From Bacillus changyiensis (GTDB taxonomy: Bacteria; Bacillota; Bacilli; Bacillales; Bacillaceae): a DNA stretch of 64,000 nucleotides. Positions 10,525 to 18,624 of this stretch are shown here, in pieces. The stretch is taken from the NCBI RefSeq assembly GCF_027706145.1, contig NZ_JAQFWW010000001.1:248001-312000 (forward strand). The letters run 5' to 3'. The notes beneath the pieces were generated by a model. That model was given only the letters and a program-made list of their open reading frames with translations. It searched no databases and was not told the origin of the DNA. Position numbers and translations under genes: made by a program. The number at the start of each line of letters is the position of its first letter. Within the stretch, counting starts at the first letter, position 1.

Positions 10525-11572
10525 GGATGATCGTTCAGCAAACCAGATATATCAAAAGCTTTGGATGGCAAAACCGCAACATAAATCCTCTAAAAAGCGG
10601 ATAGGGGCATTTACTGCGACAGTTTTAGTTCTCTTCCTTCTTATGCTAATTACTCCTCAATTAGTAGAACAAAATAGCTCTCAAAATGGAGGAGCTCATG
10701 ATCTATCTGAAGGCAAAATCAATGAAGCTAAACATGGTCATTCGAAAGTGAGTTCTGATCAACCGAAAAACGAAAAAAGCTTTGTCGTCTCCAATAACCA
10801 AAAAGATGATTATGTTACCCTCGCATTTATTAATCATTCTAAATCAGTGATTGTACCTGTAAGCATTCGAAAAAATGACACGATCACAAATGTCAAAGAA
10901 GCTTACAATGCATTTAGGCGGTTTGAAGATGATCATTTTGAATCAATAGATACATATTTCCAACATATTAAATTCACTGAACAAAAACAAGCTAAAAAAA
11001 TGACGATTCAAGTGAATGACGATGTTCCAGATATTTCAGTTAATGAATTAGAACTGGTAAAGGAAATGATTAATGACGCGTTCAAATGGGGAGCGTACGA
11101 ATCTGTCCAGTTTGTTTCAAACGGTGAACCTGGTGTCGTATTTAGTTCTTCAGGAGTACTTGTTGAAATCCCAATTGAGCAGCATTCTAAAAAAGGTTAT
11201 TTTTTGTATGAAAGTTCTGAAGGAAGACAGTTTCTTGCACCTTCAAGTGAGCCATATCATAATATAGAAGAAGCAATCCAAAAGATGCAAAGCGACGCAA
11301 ACAGCTCTTATTTAAAATCAATTATATCTGATAACCAGAAAATTCAAGAAATCGACAAAAAAGGAAACAAGCTGACTCTGCAATTTTCTGGAGACCTTCA
11401 CAATGATGTTCAAACCATTTTAATGATTGAGGGTTTACTTATGACGGCGAAAGATTTCGGGTTTGCAAAAGTGCAATTTATAAATACAAATATCACCCGG
11501 ATCGGACATTATGACTTATCAAAGTCTGTTCCTGTTCCATATGCTCCAAACCCAATCATGATAAAAGGATGA
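10460..11572 (+). CDS. rsiX: Anti-sigma-X factor RsiX
   Basis: Single-pass membrane protein that sequesters SigX until an envelope signal releases it. It has 370 residues: an N-terminal cytoplasmic sigma-binding segment (about 1-50, MKKSEWDEERLKVLLNQLP), one transmembrane helix (about 52-70), then a long extracytoplasmic part with GerMN-like repeats. The ATG at 10460 lies inside sigX behind GGAGG at 10446. The ending SVPVPYAPNPI matches the B. subtilis homologue. A terminator begins at the stop codon. Confidence 0.94.
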   Translation: MKKSEWDEERLKVLLNQLPMVKDDRSANQIYQKLWMAKPQHKSSKKRIGAFTATVLVLFLLMLITPQLVEQNSSQNGGAHDLSEGKINEAKHGHSKVSSDQPKNEKSFVVSNNQKDDYVTLAFINHSKSVIVPVSIRKNDTITNVKEAYNAFRRFEDDHFESIDTYFQHIKFTEQKQAKKMTIQVNDDVPDISVNELELVKEMINDAFKWGAYESVQFVSNGEPGVVFSSSGVLVEIPIEQHSKKGYFLYESSEGRQFLAPSSEPYHNIEEAIQKMQSDANSSYLKSIISDNQKIQEIDKKGNKLTLQFSGDLHNDVQTILMIEGLLMTAKDFGFAKVQFINTNITRIGHYDLSKSVPVPYAPNPIMIKG

Positions 11573-11600
11573 AGACTCTGTTTACTGGAGTCTTTTTTTA
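11570..11600 (+). terminator. Terminator after rsiX
   Basis: AAGACTC (11572-11578) pairs with GAGTCTT (11588-11594), followed by a T run. Confidence 0.85.
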
Positions 11601-11694
11601 TTGGATAAAATGTATAAAATGTTCTTTTTTAGAGAGTATACTAAACTGTTATGTAAGATTGACGGGAGCTTAACATAATAGGAGGACATGAACT

Positions 11695-12231
11695 TTGAAA
11701 ACGTTTAGACATCTGAACTTCCTGTTATTCATCATCAGTATATTCTTATTCACTTTTACTTCCAGTTGTCCAGCCATGGCTTCTAAAGCTACCTTCAGTA
11801 CAAACTGGATTGAACCGATTAAAGGAAAAATTACCGATACATTTGGAACAAGAGGTGGAAAACATAAGGGGCTTGATATAGCTGCTCCTGAAGGGGAGAG
11901 TATTGTAGCTGCCGCTGATGGAAGAGTCAGTAAATCGTATGTTTCAGCTTCTTACGGTCAGGTCATTTTTATTAGGCATTCCAATGGGTATGAAACAGTA
12001 TATGCTCATTTAAGTAAACGATATGTAAAAGCAAATGACCTTGTGAAAAAAGGTGATTCAATCGGAATCATTGGTAACACAGGTATATCAACAGGAACGC
12101 ATCTTCATTTTGAAGTTCATCATGGAGTATGGACAGAGAATAAACAAAATGCAATAAACCCACTGAAAGTTATTCATGAACAAGCATTCCAACCAAATTC
12201 TGTCCATGTATATAAAGGGAGTGCGCAATAA
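11695..12231 (+). CDS. Secreted M23 (LytM-type) peptidoglycan endopeptidase
   Basis: Zinc metallopeptidase expected to cut peptide cross-links in peptidoglycan outside the cell. It has 178 residues: a signal peptide (about 1-30, ending around AMA), then a single LytM domain. The zinc ligands are visible as HKGLDIAAP (His and Asp) and the HLHFE motif in THLHFEVHHG. I chose the TTG at 11695 because GGAGG stands 9 bp upstream; the ATG at 11688 runs straight into a stop. It is followed by a decayed LdcB/VanY-type carboxypeptidase gene, so the pair may once have been a small wall-hydrolase operon. I do not recall this gene here in B. subtilis, so no symbol is given. Confidence 0.85.
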   Translation: MKTFRHLNFLLFIISIFLFTFTSSCPAMASKATFSTNWIEPIKGKITDTFGTRGGKHKGLDIAAPEGESIVAAADGRVSKSYVSASYGQVIFIRHSNGYETVYAHLSKRYVKANDLVKKGDSIGIIGNTGISTGTHLHFEVHHGVWTENKQNAINPLKVIHEQAFQPNSVHVYKGSAQ

Positions 12232-12245
12232 ATTGATATGGTGAC

Positions 12246-12876
12246 AAGTATAGTCTAGATCAAGAATTTGTGCTGAACCAAATTCTAATCAAATAAAAGA
12301 AGTTGGTGGACTTCCGACGATTCAAAATCCCGAAAATATATTAGCCACTTGTTATTGAAACTTACGTTCTTCCAAGAAACTACAAACCGTCTGATTTGAC
12401 AGTACCTGATGTTGTGTTTTCTTTTACAGAAGATATTGATAAGCGTTATATCAGGAAAGAAGCGGCGAAAGAACAAGGTCTTTATCTTGTTGCAGTATCA
12501 GGTTATAGATCGTTTGACCGACAAAAAACGCTCTATCAACTAGAAGTGAATCAAAAAGGGAAAGAAAAAGCAAAAGAAGCTGTAGCTTTTCTAAGGCCAA
12601 AGTGAACATCAGACAAGGTTGGCGATTGACATCTCTAAAAAAGGTTCAGGCTCTGTTCTTTCTCAGGAGTTCGCTGAAGCAAAAGAAGGAAAATGGGTTC
12701 AAGAGCATGCTTTTCAATATGGATATGTGATCCGCTTTCCGAAAAACAAAGAAAAGCTTACACAATATAAATATGAACCATGGCATTTACGTTATATTGG
12801 CAAAAAAGTAGCAAAAATCATCAAAAAACACGGTCTGACGCTTGAAGAATACTTCAGGAAAGTGAAAAACATATAA
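12246..12876 (+). pseudogene. yodJ: Decayed L,D-/D,D-carboxypeptidase (LdcB/VanY, YodJ-like)
   Basis: Remnant of an M15B lipoprotein carboxypeptidase in at least three frames. CAEPNSNQIKEVGGLPTIQ begins in one frame and hits a stop after ENILATCY. The protein resumes one frame over as IETYVLPRNYKPSDLTVPDV, and VSGYRSF follows. Between RKEAA and KEQG about 14 residues are missing compared with the family. Near 12600 a second frameshift leads into GQSEHQTRLAIDIS, the zinc-binding motif, and the end YEPWHLRYIGKK is intact. The lipobox region is also disrupted by a stop. The next genes, yodI and yodH, are its B. subtilis neighbours, which supports the identity. Confidence 0.85.
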
Positions 12877-12886
12877 TTTGAAATAC

Positions 12887-12918
12887 GGGAAGGGCCAATG
12901 AAGATTGGCCCTTTCCAT
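12887..12918. terminator. Bidirectional terminator between the yodJ remnant and yodI
   Basis: AAGGGCCAAT (12890-12899) and ATTGGCCCTT (12904-12913) form a perfect 10-bp stem with a 4-nt loop between two convergent genes. Confidence 0.8.
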
Positions 12919-13169
12919 TACCACCAAAACAAGCTTCCAATGGCAATGCCAGCAATTAAACCGAGACCAACACCATAAGCGGGACCCCATCCCCACCAGC
13001 CTCCATAAAAACCATAGCCGAAGCCGCCGGGACCTCTTCTTGGCGGAGCAATATAAACGGTGTTTGGTGAGACTCGGACAATTTTGCCGACATGGTCGCG
13101 GCCTCGTTTGTCTCTTATTCTCGCAACTTTTCCTATATTTTGGTGACACATTCTATAGTAACGATCCAC
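12918..13169 (-). CDS. yodI: Small Gly-rich membrane-associated protein, YodI-like
   Basis: 83-residue protein of unknown function. The N-terminal half is basic (MDRYYRMCHQNIGKVARIRDKRG) and resembles a small SH3-like fold; the C-terminal half is Gly/Trp/Tyr-rich and ends in a hydrophobic stretch (GLGLIAGIAIGSLFWW). I chose the GTG at 13169 because GGAG is correctly spaced upstream; the frame is open further but without a ribosome-binding site. Its length and place between yodJ and yodH agree with B. subtilis YodI. It may be a spore or membrane surface protein, but that is only a guess. Confidence 0.7.
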   Translation of the reverse strand: MDRYYRMCHQNIGKVARIRDKRGRDHVGKIVRVSPNTVYIAPPRRGPGGFGYGFYGGWWGWGPAYGVGLGLIAGIAIGSLFWW

Positions 13170-13260
13170 ACGAACACTCCTTCCATCTCGTATATTCCTA
13201 ATCAGCATATGACGGAATAGAAAGAAAAGGTTGGACGAAAGAAGGAGGTTAAATGATGAT

Positions 13261-13971
13261 TTATGGTTGGCACACAAAAATAATGGGTTTTAAAAAATCT
13301 TGATATTTACTATGGAGTTGCTGATGTGTCTCCATTGTTTGATAGGCTTTTTCAGAGATGAAAGGAGATAGATCCATTTCTGTGAACGTCTCCTCATGAT
13401 TAGCTTCTTCTTTTATAACTGCTCCAATGATTTCAATCTGTGAGAAACCACCTTTACGCAGGGTGTGTATCCAGCCATCTTGATCATTCAAAGCTGTGAA
13501 TCCATAAAAAGTAATAATTTCCTTTTTTTCTTCTTCTGTGAGACTGGTGTCTGCAAGAGAAACTTCTATGCCTACCAGCTTGCCGTCGGGCTTTAAAATA
13601 CGACGAATTTCCGGTAGTGATAAATGAAGATCTGTGAAGCTTAACACTGATTCCGACAGTACACAAGCAAAGCTCTCAGATTGAAAAGGTGTTTTCTCAA
13701 TGTGAGAGTGAACGATGGGGATGGTCAATCTTTCTCTTGCAAATCGTTTTTTGGCTTTATCGATCATGACCTCGTCTGAATCAAGAGCTGTTACAGGAAA
13801 CAGCAGATGCCCTAAATATGTTGCAGTCTGCCCGGTTCCACAGCCAGCGTCAAGAATCGGTGCTTCTGGCTCGATATCGGCTTTAGCAAGTACGGCTTTT
13901 GTCAATGTTATGCCACCTGGATGAGCACCAGACACACCGAAACAAGCTAACATGTCTAAATAATCGCTCAA
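13261..13971 (-). CDS. yodH: SAM-dependent methyltransferase YodH
   Basis: Class I methyltransferase of unknown substrate, 236 residues. The SAM-binding glycine motif LDAGCGTGQTATYLG is at about 38-52, the acidic residue after strand 2 lies in VTALDSD, and the post-motif LSESVLSFTDL follows. The TTG at 13971 is preferred because GGAGGG precedes it and the protein then begins SDYLDMLACFGV like the B. subtilis homologue. It is divergent from ctpA with about 80 bp between the -35 region and its start. Confidence 0.87.
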   Translation of the reverse strand: MSDYLDMLACFGVSGAHPGGITLTKAVLAKADIEPEAPILDAGCGTGQTATYLGHLLFPVTALDSDEVMIDKAKKRFARERLTIPIVHSHIEKTPFQSESFACVLSESVLSFTDLHLSLPEIRRILKPDGKLVGIEVSLADTSLTEEEKKEIITFYGFTALNDQDGWIHTLRKGGFSQIEIIGAVIKEEANHEETFTEMDLSPFISEKAYQTMETHQQLHSKYQDFLKPIIFVCQP

Positions 13972-14050
13972 AATAAGCCCTCCTTTTTTGTATACATATG
14001 CAAAAATAACCAAATCGTTTTGGCAAAACAAGAATTTCAAGGGATTCGAG

Positions 14051-14079
14051 TTGACGAATAAAGTTTCGTCCATGATAAT
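14051..14079 (+). promoter_or_regulatory. Sigma-A promoter of ctpA
   Basis: TTGACG (14051) and GATAAT (14074) are spaced 17 bp. The -10 box covers the ATG at 14080's upstream edge, so transcription starts after that codon and the TTG at 14107 is the usable start. Confidence 0.75.
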
Positions 14080-14106
14080 ATGGTAAGAAGAAAAGGTGGT
14101 GTTCGT

Positions 14107-15504
14107 TTGAAACAACAGTTAAAACTCTTATTAATTGTACTCGTCACAGCCATTGCAACATCAGGAATCACCCTTTACATTTCAGGTAAAGGCAATATCA
14201 TGTCGATCAATTCATCATCAGACGATGAAAAATTTGAAAAGCTGATGGCGACATATGACAAAATTAAGAGTGATTATTATCAAAAGGCAGACGATGAAAA
14301 ATTAACGGATGGAGCAATTAAAGGAATGCTCGAAGCTCTTGATGATCCATATTCTACATACATGGACAAGAAAGAAGCGAAACGTTTTGAAGAAAGTATT
14401 ACTTCTTCGTTTGAAGGAATTGGTGCACAAGTAGAAGAGAAAAATGGACAAATTTTGATTGCGGCACCTATTAAAGGGTCACCTGCGGAAAAAGCTGGTT
14501 TAAAACCACATGATGAAATTCAGAAAGTGAACGGTAAAAGTGTAAAAGGAAAAACAATTAATGAAACAGTGACAATGATTCGTGGAAAAAAAGGTACTAA
14601 TGTCAAGCTTGTTTTGCATAGAGCTGGTGTTGGTCAAATTGATGTCACGATTAAGCGGGATACAATTCCTATTGAAACAGTTTATTCGAAAATGCTGGAT
14701 GACAACATAGGCAAAATCCAAATCACAACTTTTTCTGAAAATACACCGCAAGAATTGGCAAAGGCAATTGACCATTTAAATGAAAAAGGGGCCAAAAGGT
14801 TTGTACTAGACCTTAGAGGCAATCCTGGAGGTTTAATGGATCAGGCGATTGTCATGACCAATCTATTCGTTGATAAAGGCAAAACGATTTTGCAGGTTGA
14901 ATCAAAAAACGGTGATAAAAAAATATACAAGGCTAAGAATGAACGTCAAGTGGACAAACCGACCGTTGTTCTGGTCAACGGTGGAACAGCGAGCGCAGCC
15001 GAAATTATGGCAGCTGCACTGCACCAATCTTCAGACATTCCGATTGTTGGAGAGAAAACGTTTGGAAAAGGAACTGTTCAAAATGCAGAAAACTTTAATG
15101 ACGGTTCCACTGTAAAACTGACAATTGCTAAATGGTTGACACCGAACGGAAACTGGATTCATGAAAAAGGGATTAATCCTCAATACAAGGCCGAACTTCC
15201 AAGCTATGCTAAGTTGCCGTTCCTTAATCCAAAAAAAGAGTATAAGGCAGGCAGTGTAGGAGATGAAGTGAAAGTCGCACAGCAGATGCTGCAAGCGCTC
15301 GGTTTCCAACTGAAAACGACCGGATCATTTGATGAACAGACAGAAACGGCTGTCAAAGCCTTTCAAAAAGCTCAAAAACTCAAACTGACCGGAGTGATAA
15401 CAGGAGAAACAACAGCTTCCATGACGGTAAAACTCCAAGAGAAGCTGTCTAAAAATGATACTCAATTAGAGAAAGCGATTGAGGTTCTCAAAAAGGAAAA
15501 ATGA
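14107..15504 (+). CDS. ctpA: Carboxyl-terminal processing serine protease CtpA
   Basis: S41A tail-specific protease, membrane-anchored and acting outside the cytoplasm. It has 465 residues from the TTG at 14107, chosen because AAAGGTGGT precedes it, the promoter -10 overlaps the only earlier candidate, and MKQQLKLLLIVLV matches the family start. Order: transmembrane anchor (about 5-24), PDZ domain (about 100-180, FEGIGAQVEEKNG), the S41 protease with catalytic Ser in GGTASAAEIMAAAL and Lys in GEKTFGKGTVQ, and a C-terminal peptidoglycan-binding domain (about 380-440, VAQQMLQALGF). Processing of wall enzymes is the likely role. Confidence 0.94.
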   Translation: MKQQLKLLLIVLVTAIATSGITLYISGKGNIMSINSSSDDEKFEKLMATYDKIKSDYYQKADDEKLTDGAIKGMLEALDDPYSTYMDKKEAKRFEESITSSFEGIGAQVEEKNGQILIAAPIKGSPAEKAGLKPHDEIQKVNGKSVKGKTINETVTMIRGKKGTNVKLVLHRAGVGQIDVTIKRDTIPIETVYSKMLDDNIGKIQITTFSENTPQELAKAIDHLNEKGAKRFVLDLRGNPGGLMDQAIVMTNLFVDKGKTILQVESKNGDKKIYKAKNERQVDKPTVVLVNGGTASAAEIMAAALHQSSDIPIVGEKTFGKGTVQNAENFNDGSTVKLTIAKWLTPNGNWIHEKGINPQYKAELPSYAKLPFLNPKKEYKAGSVGDEVKVAQQMLQALGFQLKTTGSFDEQTETAVKAFQKAQKLKLTGVITGETTASMTVKLQEKLSKNDTQLEKAIEVLKKEK

Positions 15505-15807
15505 TAAAACACTCAGGGCTGTCCAAGAAGTCGACTTTTTGACTATTGGAACGCCCTTTTTCTGTTTAACAAGCCAGTTGGTGGTGGAGTTGGAACTTTA
15601 GCTAAGAAAGGAAAAAGTAAGTTTAGACACCGACAGTCAGCAGCCGTAGGAAAAAAACGTAAAAGCCGCCAAAGAAGTTTTAAAGAAAAAGCTCAAGAGC
15701 TGCCTAGGCCCTTTTTGCTGAGAAACGAAACGACTGATTGTCCGTTAGTACATGGTGAATAGTGGTGGACTCTAAAGCATTTAGAGCCATGTAGACTGTT
15801 TGCTTAA
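15505..15807. other. Gap between convergent ctpA and the MFS gene
   Basis: At 15516-15566 an imperfect hairpin (AGGGC...GCCC followed by TTTTT) probably terminates ctpA. A short perfect palindrome, CTCTAAA-GCA-TTTAGAG, lies at 15770-15786. The middle (about 15600-15710) is Lys/Arg-codon rich but has no supported gene. Confidence 0.5.
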
Positions 15808-17043
15808 CTATGATTGTGTATCATATACGTCTTTTTGTTTAGCCGTTTGTCTAGGAATGGATATCATGCATATCAGCACTGCGAAGAGACCAGTGAAAAC
15901 GGGAATTAACAAGGTAAAAGTTAGTGAATATGTAAGAGCGAATCCGGCTAGGCTTGAGCCGATGGGAGTTCCAAATCCAAGCATCATACCTAACATGGAA
16001 AAAATCCGTCCATACCAATTGGTATCTGTGCTTCTTTGTCTGAGGGATAAAAGATTAATATCAACAAGACCTTGAACACTCCCAATCAAAAGGAGGCCGC
16101 ATAGTATGATGAAAATATTTCCCGAAAATGCCACAAACGCAAATCCGATTAAACTGATAAACATACCTAAAGCCAAATTATTTCGTTCTTTTCCTTCTGT
16201 ATTAAAACGCCCGAAATAAATATTTGATAATAAAGATGCTGTACCAAGGAACGACCAAAATATTCCAACCGCAGCTTTCTCCCATAATAATCTTTCTTCT
16301 ACAAGAATCGGCAAGCCGACATTTAAGACGCCAAACGTCATGGTGTAAAACGGCATGCAAAGTGAAAGCCCTCGCAAAACTGGGTTTTTCCAGAGATATT
16401 TTAATCCCAGCCATGACTCAGACAATAGATTGCTATGTGATTTTTTGTCGCTAGGTTTTTCCAGTGTCTTCACAAAAAACACACTTGCTCCACCAACAGC
16501 CCAGCAAAGTGCTATCCCAATGATCGCTGTATTTGCATCAAATAGACTGATTAGAATACCGACAACAGCCGGACCGAGTATGACTGAGAGCTCCTGGGTG
16601 ATTCCGTCCAGCGCATTTACTTGATCCCAGTTCTTCTCAGAGACGATTTGAGGCAAAAGATAGCGAAAAGCGATATTGGCGAAGGGACGCATCAGACTGA
16701 TAAAAGTAATCAATACCAAAAAAAGCTGAAAAGATAAAAGATTGATAGAAAACAAGAAGGGAATGAACAGCATGATGATGACTGCAAAAAATTGACTCGA
16801 TACAATCACTTTTTTTATATGATAGCGGTCAATCATTGTCCCTGCGAAAGGGGAAAATAAAATGCTGGGAACTGTACCGAAAATAACAGCGGTTCCTGAT
16901 AATAAAGGCGAGTCAAATACATACAAAACGAACAGAATCAGCCCTGATCCCCACATCCATCCGCCCAACCTGGAAAACAGCAGGCCGCAAAAAACATATG
17001 GAAAACCTTGAATTTTAAAAATGTCTTGATATGTTTTAAACAT
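15808..17043 (-). CDS. MFS transporter (DHA3/EntS-like, probable efflux)
   Basis: 411-residue major facilitator with about 12 hydrophobic helices. The loop 2-3 signature is seen as AGTMIDRYHIKKV, after the DHA3-type N-terminus (FSRLGGWMWGSGLILFVLYVFDSPLLSGTA). Families of this type export drugs or siderophores; the substrate cannot be read from sequence. AGGAGTGTGAATAAAA precedes the ATG at 17043. It lies downstream of yodC on the same strand, but a terminator separates them, so it probably has its own promoter. I did not recognise a specific B. subtilis orthologue here. Confidence 0.8.
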   Translation of the reverse strand: MFKTYQDIFKIQGFPYVFCGLLFSRLGGWMWGSGLILFVLYVFDSPLLSGTAVIFGTVPSILFSPFAGTMIDRYHIKKVIVSSQFFAVIIMLFIPFLFSINLLSFQLFLVLITFISLMRPFANIAFRYLLPQIVSEKNWDQVNALDGITQELSVILGPAVVGILISLFDANTAIIGIALCWAVGGASVFFVKTLEKPSDKKSHSNLLSESWLGLKYLWKNPVLRGLSLCMPFYTMTFGVLNVGLPILVEERLLWEKAAVGIFWSFLGTASLLSNIYFGRFNTEGKERNNLALGMFISLIGFAFVAFSGNIFIILCGLLLIGSVQGLVDINLLSLRQRSTDTNWYGRIFSMLGMMLGFGTPIGSSLAGFALTYSLTFTLLIPVFTGLFAVLICMISIPRQTAKQKDVYDTQS

Positions 17044-17076
17044 TTTTATTCACACTCCTTTCTTGACATAATTTTC

Positions 17077-17106
17077 ATTGTAAACCAAATCCTATAACAT
17101 ATCCAA
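17077..17106 (-). promoter_or_regulatory. Candidate promoter of the MFS gene
   Basis: On the minus strand TTGGAT (17106-17101) and TACAAT (17082-17077) are separated by 18 bp and stand just ahead of the ribosome-binding site. Confidence 0.4.
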
Positions 17107-17124
17107 AACTAGTTCAAGAAACGC

Positions 17125-17160
17125 ATAAAAAAACCTTAGCCTATTTAAGACTAAGGTTGA
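17125..17160 (-). terminator. Terminator after yodC
   Basis: CTAAGGTT (17151-17158) and AACCTTAG (17132-17139) pair. On the minus strand the stem is followed by seven or more T residues. Confidence 0.75.
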
Positions 17161-17172
17161 TTGATGAAATGT

Positions 17173-17784
17173 CTACAGCCAAGTTGATACCTCAGATACA
17201 GCAAAACGACTGCTTTTATGAGCCGGTTTTACAGGCTTTCCGATCGAAATCAGCATCACCGGTATATAGCGTTTATCAATTTTAAATTCTTTAACAAACG
17301 CTTCATGGTCAAATCCACCCATTGCACAGGTATCATAACCTTTTGCTTTAGCAGCGATCATGAGCTGCATGGCCGCAAGCGATGCATTAGAAAATGCGGC
17401 ATCTCTAGCGAATTGACTGTTTTGATAAGCCCCATTGATTTGTTCCAAAAGCGTATTTTTGATTTCCTCAGTCATATAACCAGTTTCTGCTAAAGGTTCA
17501 TAAACAGCTTCACCGTTTTTGTTTGCCTCTAGGTCTCCTAATACAGCGATAACAGCAGATGCTTGCGAAACCTGTTTTTGGTTGTATGCAATTGGAAGTA
17601 AACGTTCCTTTGATTCTTGGCTGTGAAACACGGTAAAATGCCAGTGTTGTAAGTTCCAAGCAGACGGAGACTTTGTCGTAATGTGAAGTAGCTCTGTTAA
17701 CTCTTCCTTTGGAATTGATACACTAGTGTCATACTCTTTAATCGATGTTCGTTCTTCTAATATCTTCAATGTGCTGTTTGTCAT
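17173..17784 (-). CDS. yodC: NAD(P)H nitroreductase YodC
   Basis: FMN-dependent nitroreductase-family enzyme, 203 residues, thought to reduce quinones and other electrophiles. Family blocks are visible: ERTSIKEYD at the N-terminus, SPSAWNLQHWHFTVF (flavin contact) and the central NASLAAMQLMIAAKAKGYDTCAMGGF. It is divergent from yodB, whose product represses yodC in B. subtilis. The intergenic space holds repeats that resemble YodB boxes. An AGGGGGAAGT site precedes the ATG at 17784. A terminator follows, so the unit is monocistronic. Confidence 0.93.
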   Translation of the reverse strand: MTNSTLKILEERTSIKEYDTSVSIPKEELTELLHITTKSPSAWNLQHWHFTVFHSQESKERLLPIAYNQKQVSQASAVIAVLGDLEANKNGEAVYEPLAETGYMTEEIKNTLLEQINGAYQNSQFARDAAFSNASLAAMQLMIAAKAKGYDTCAMGGFDHEAFVKEFKIDKRYIPVMLISIGKPVKPAHKSSRFAVSEVSTWL

Positions 17785-17826
17785 GTAACTTCCCCCTTGT
17801 TGATAAACGTGTTATAATATAGTCGA

Positions 17827-17867
17827 ACAAAAAGTTAGAAACTTACTTTTTGTAACTGTAATGAGTA
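17827..17867. promoter_or_regulatory. Probable YodB operator region (yodC/yodB)
   Basis: ACAAAAAGT (17827-17835) and ACTTTTTGT (17845-17853) form a perfect 9-bp inverted repeat with a 9-bp spacer. It overlaps TACT-N7-ACTG (17844-17858) and TAAC-N7-AGTA (17853-17867), each a half-match to the TACT-N7-AGTA YodB box as I recall it. AACAAAAAGTTAG (17826-17838) recurs exactly in the azoR1 promoter. Confidence 0.6.
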
Positions 17868-17918
17868 TTGTAATGTCTCTATTTTAATTTGTCAACTGGA
17901 AGATGAAGAGGTGAAAGA

Positions 17919-18236
17919 ATGGGATTTACAATGTGTCCTAAAATGGAGGTTGCCTTTTCTTTACTTGGCAAGCGATGGAATGGACTGATTATTCATGTTT
18001 TATTTGACGGACCTAAACGATTTAAAGATTTGAATGAGATGATTCCAATGATCAGCCAAAAAATGTTAGCTGAACGGTTGAAAGAACTTGAACAGAATGA
18101 AATCATCGAACGACAAGTTCTTCCAGAAACACCAGTTAAAGTGATTTATCAATTAACGAAAAAAGGAACAGCTTTACAACCCGTTTTGCAGGAGATACAA
18201 TACTGGGCAGAACGGTATTGTGTTGTTGAACATTGA
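17919..18236 (+). CDS. yodB: MarR/DUF24-type redox-sensing repressor YodB
   Basis: Winged-helix repressor that senses diamide and quinones through cysteines; in B. subtilis it represses azoR1, yodC and spx. It has 105 residues. The HxlR/DUF24 core reads LLGKRWNGLIIHVLFDGPKRFKDL...ISQKMLAERLKELE. The conserved Cys6 (TMCPKME) and Cys101 (RYCVVEH) are present, while the third B. subtilis cysteine (Cys108) is absent because this protein ends earlier. AGAGGTGAAAG precedes the ATG. It is divergent from yodC and probably autoregulated. Confidence 0.94.
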   Translation: MGFTMCPKMEVAFSLLGKRWNGLIIHVLFDGPKRFKDLNEMIPMISQKMLAERLKELEQNEIIERQVLPETPVKVIYQLTKKGTALQPVLQEIQYWAERYCVVEH

Positions 18237-18332
18237 AACAGGTAACCATGTGGCAATGAACAAGGTTAGCCCAAACGTTTCCCGACTTTATGAATACCTT
18301 ATTGTAGGCAAACATAAAGGAGGATAAAAGAA

Positions 18333-18581
18333 ATGAACCCTCATTTTTATGGATATTCAAGGTCAGCTCCTGCTGGTTATCCAGCAAGATCACCATTTTT
18401 TTGGGGTTTTGGAGCGCCATTAGTTGGCGGATTGTTGGGTGGATTTCTTGGTAGTGCGCTTTTTAATTACCCTCGACCATACGCTTACCCTCGGCCTTAT
18501 GGAGGATATGGAATGGCACCGTTTTATGGTGGACCAGGACCTTATGCAGGTGGTCCATATGGAGGATATGGATATAGATAA
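18333..18581 (+). CDS. Gly/Tyr/Pro-rich small protein, possible spore surface protein
   Basis: 82-residue low-complexity protein. After a short N-terminus a hydrophobic glycine stretch (PLVGGLLGGFLGSALF, about 29-44) is followed by repeats of Tyr-Pro-Arg-Pro and Gly-Gly-Tyr-Gly. AAAGGAGG precedes the ATG. B. subtilis has small Gly-rich proteins of this kind (YojB) near this position, but composition alone is poor evidence of orthology, so no symbol is given. Such proteins are often coat or crust components in bacilli; that role is inference. Confidence 0.7.
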   Translation: MNPHFYGYSRSAPAGYPARSPFFWGFGAPLVGGLLGGFLGSALFNYPRPYAYPRPYGGYGMAPFYGGPGPYAGGPYGGYGYR

Positions 18582-18597
18582 GATGATTAATATGGAA

Positions 18598-18624
18598 AAA
18601 CGGCGGTTTTAAACCGCCGTCTTT
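18598..18624. terminator. Bidirectional terminator, Gly-rich gene / exlX
   Basis: ACGGCGGTTT and AACCGCCGT form a near-perfect palindrome (18600-18620) flanked by A and T runs, between convergent genes. Confidence 0.85.

Noticed and set aside
12905-13201. 98-codon plus-strand frame opposite yodI
   Set aside because: The minus-strand frame has the ribosome-binding site, family-like length and conserved neighbours; the plus frame is its shadow.
14080-14106. Upstream ATG as the ctpA start
   Set aside because: The -10 box of a good promoter abuts this codon, so it would not be on the mRNA; the TTG at 14107 has the ribosome-binding site.
15516-15566. Insertion-sequence end (GGGCTGTCC...)
   Set aside because: Resembles common IS ends, but no transposase or partner repeat is nearby; it works as a terminator hairpin after ctpA.
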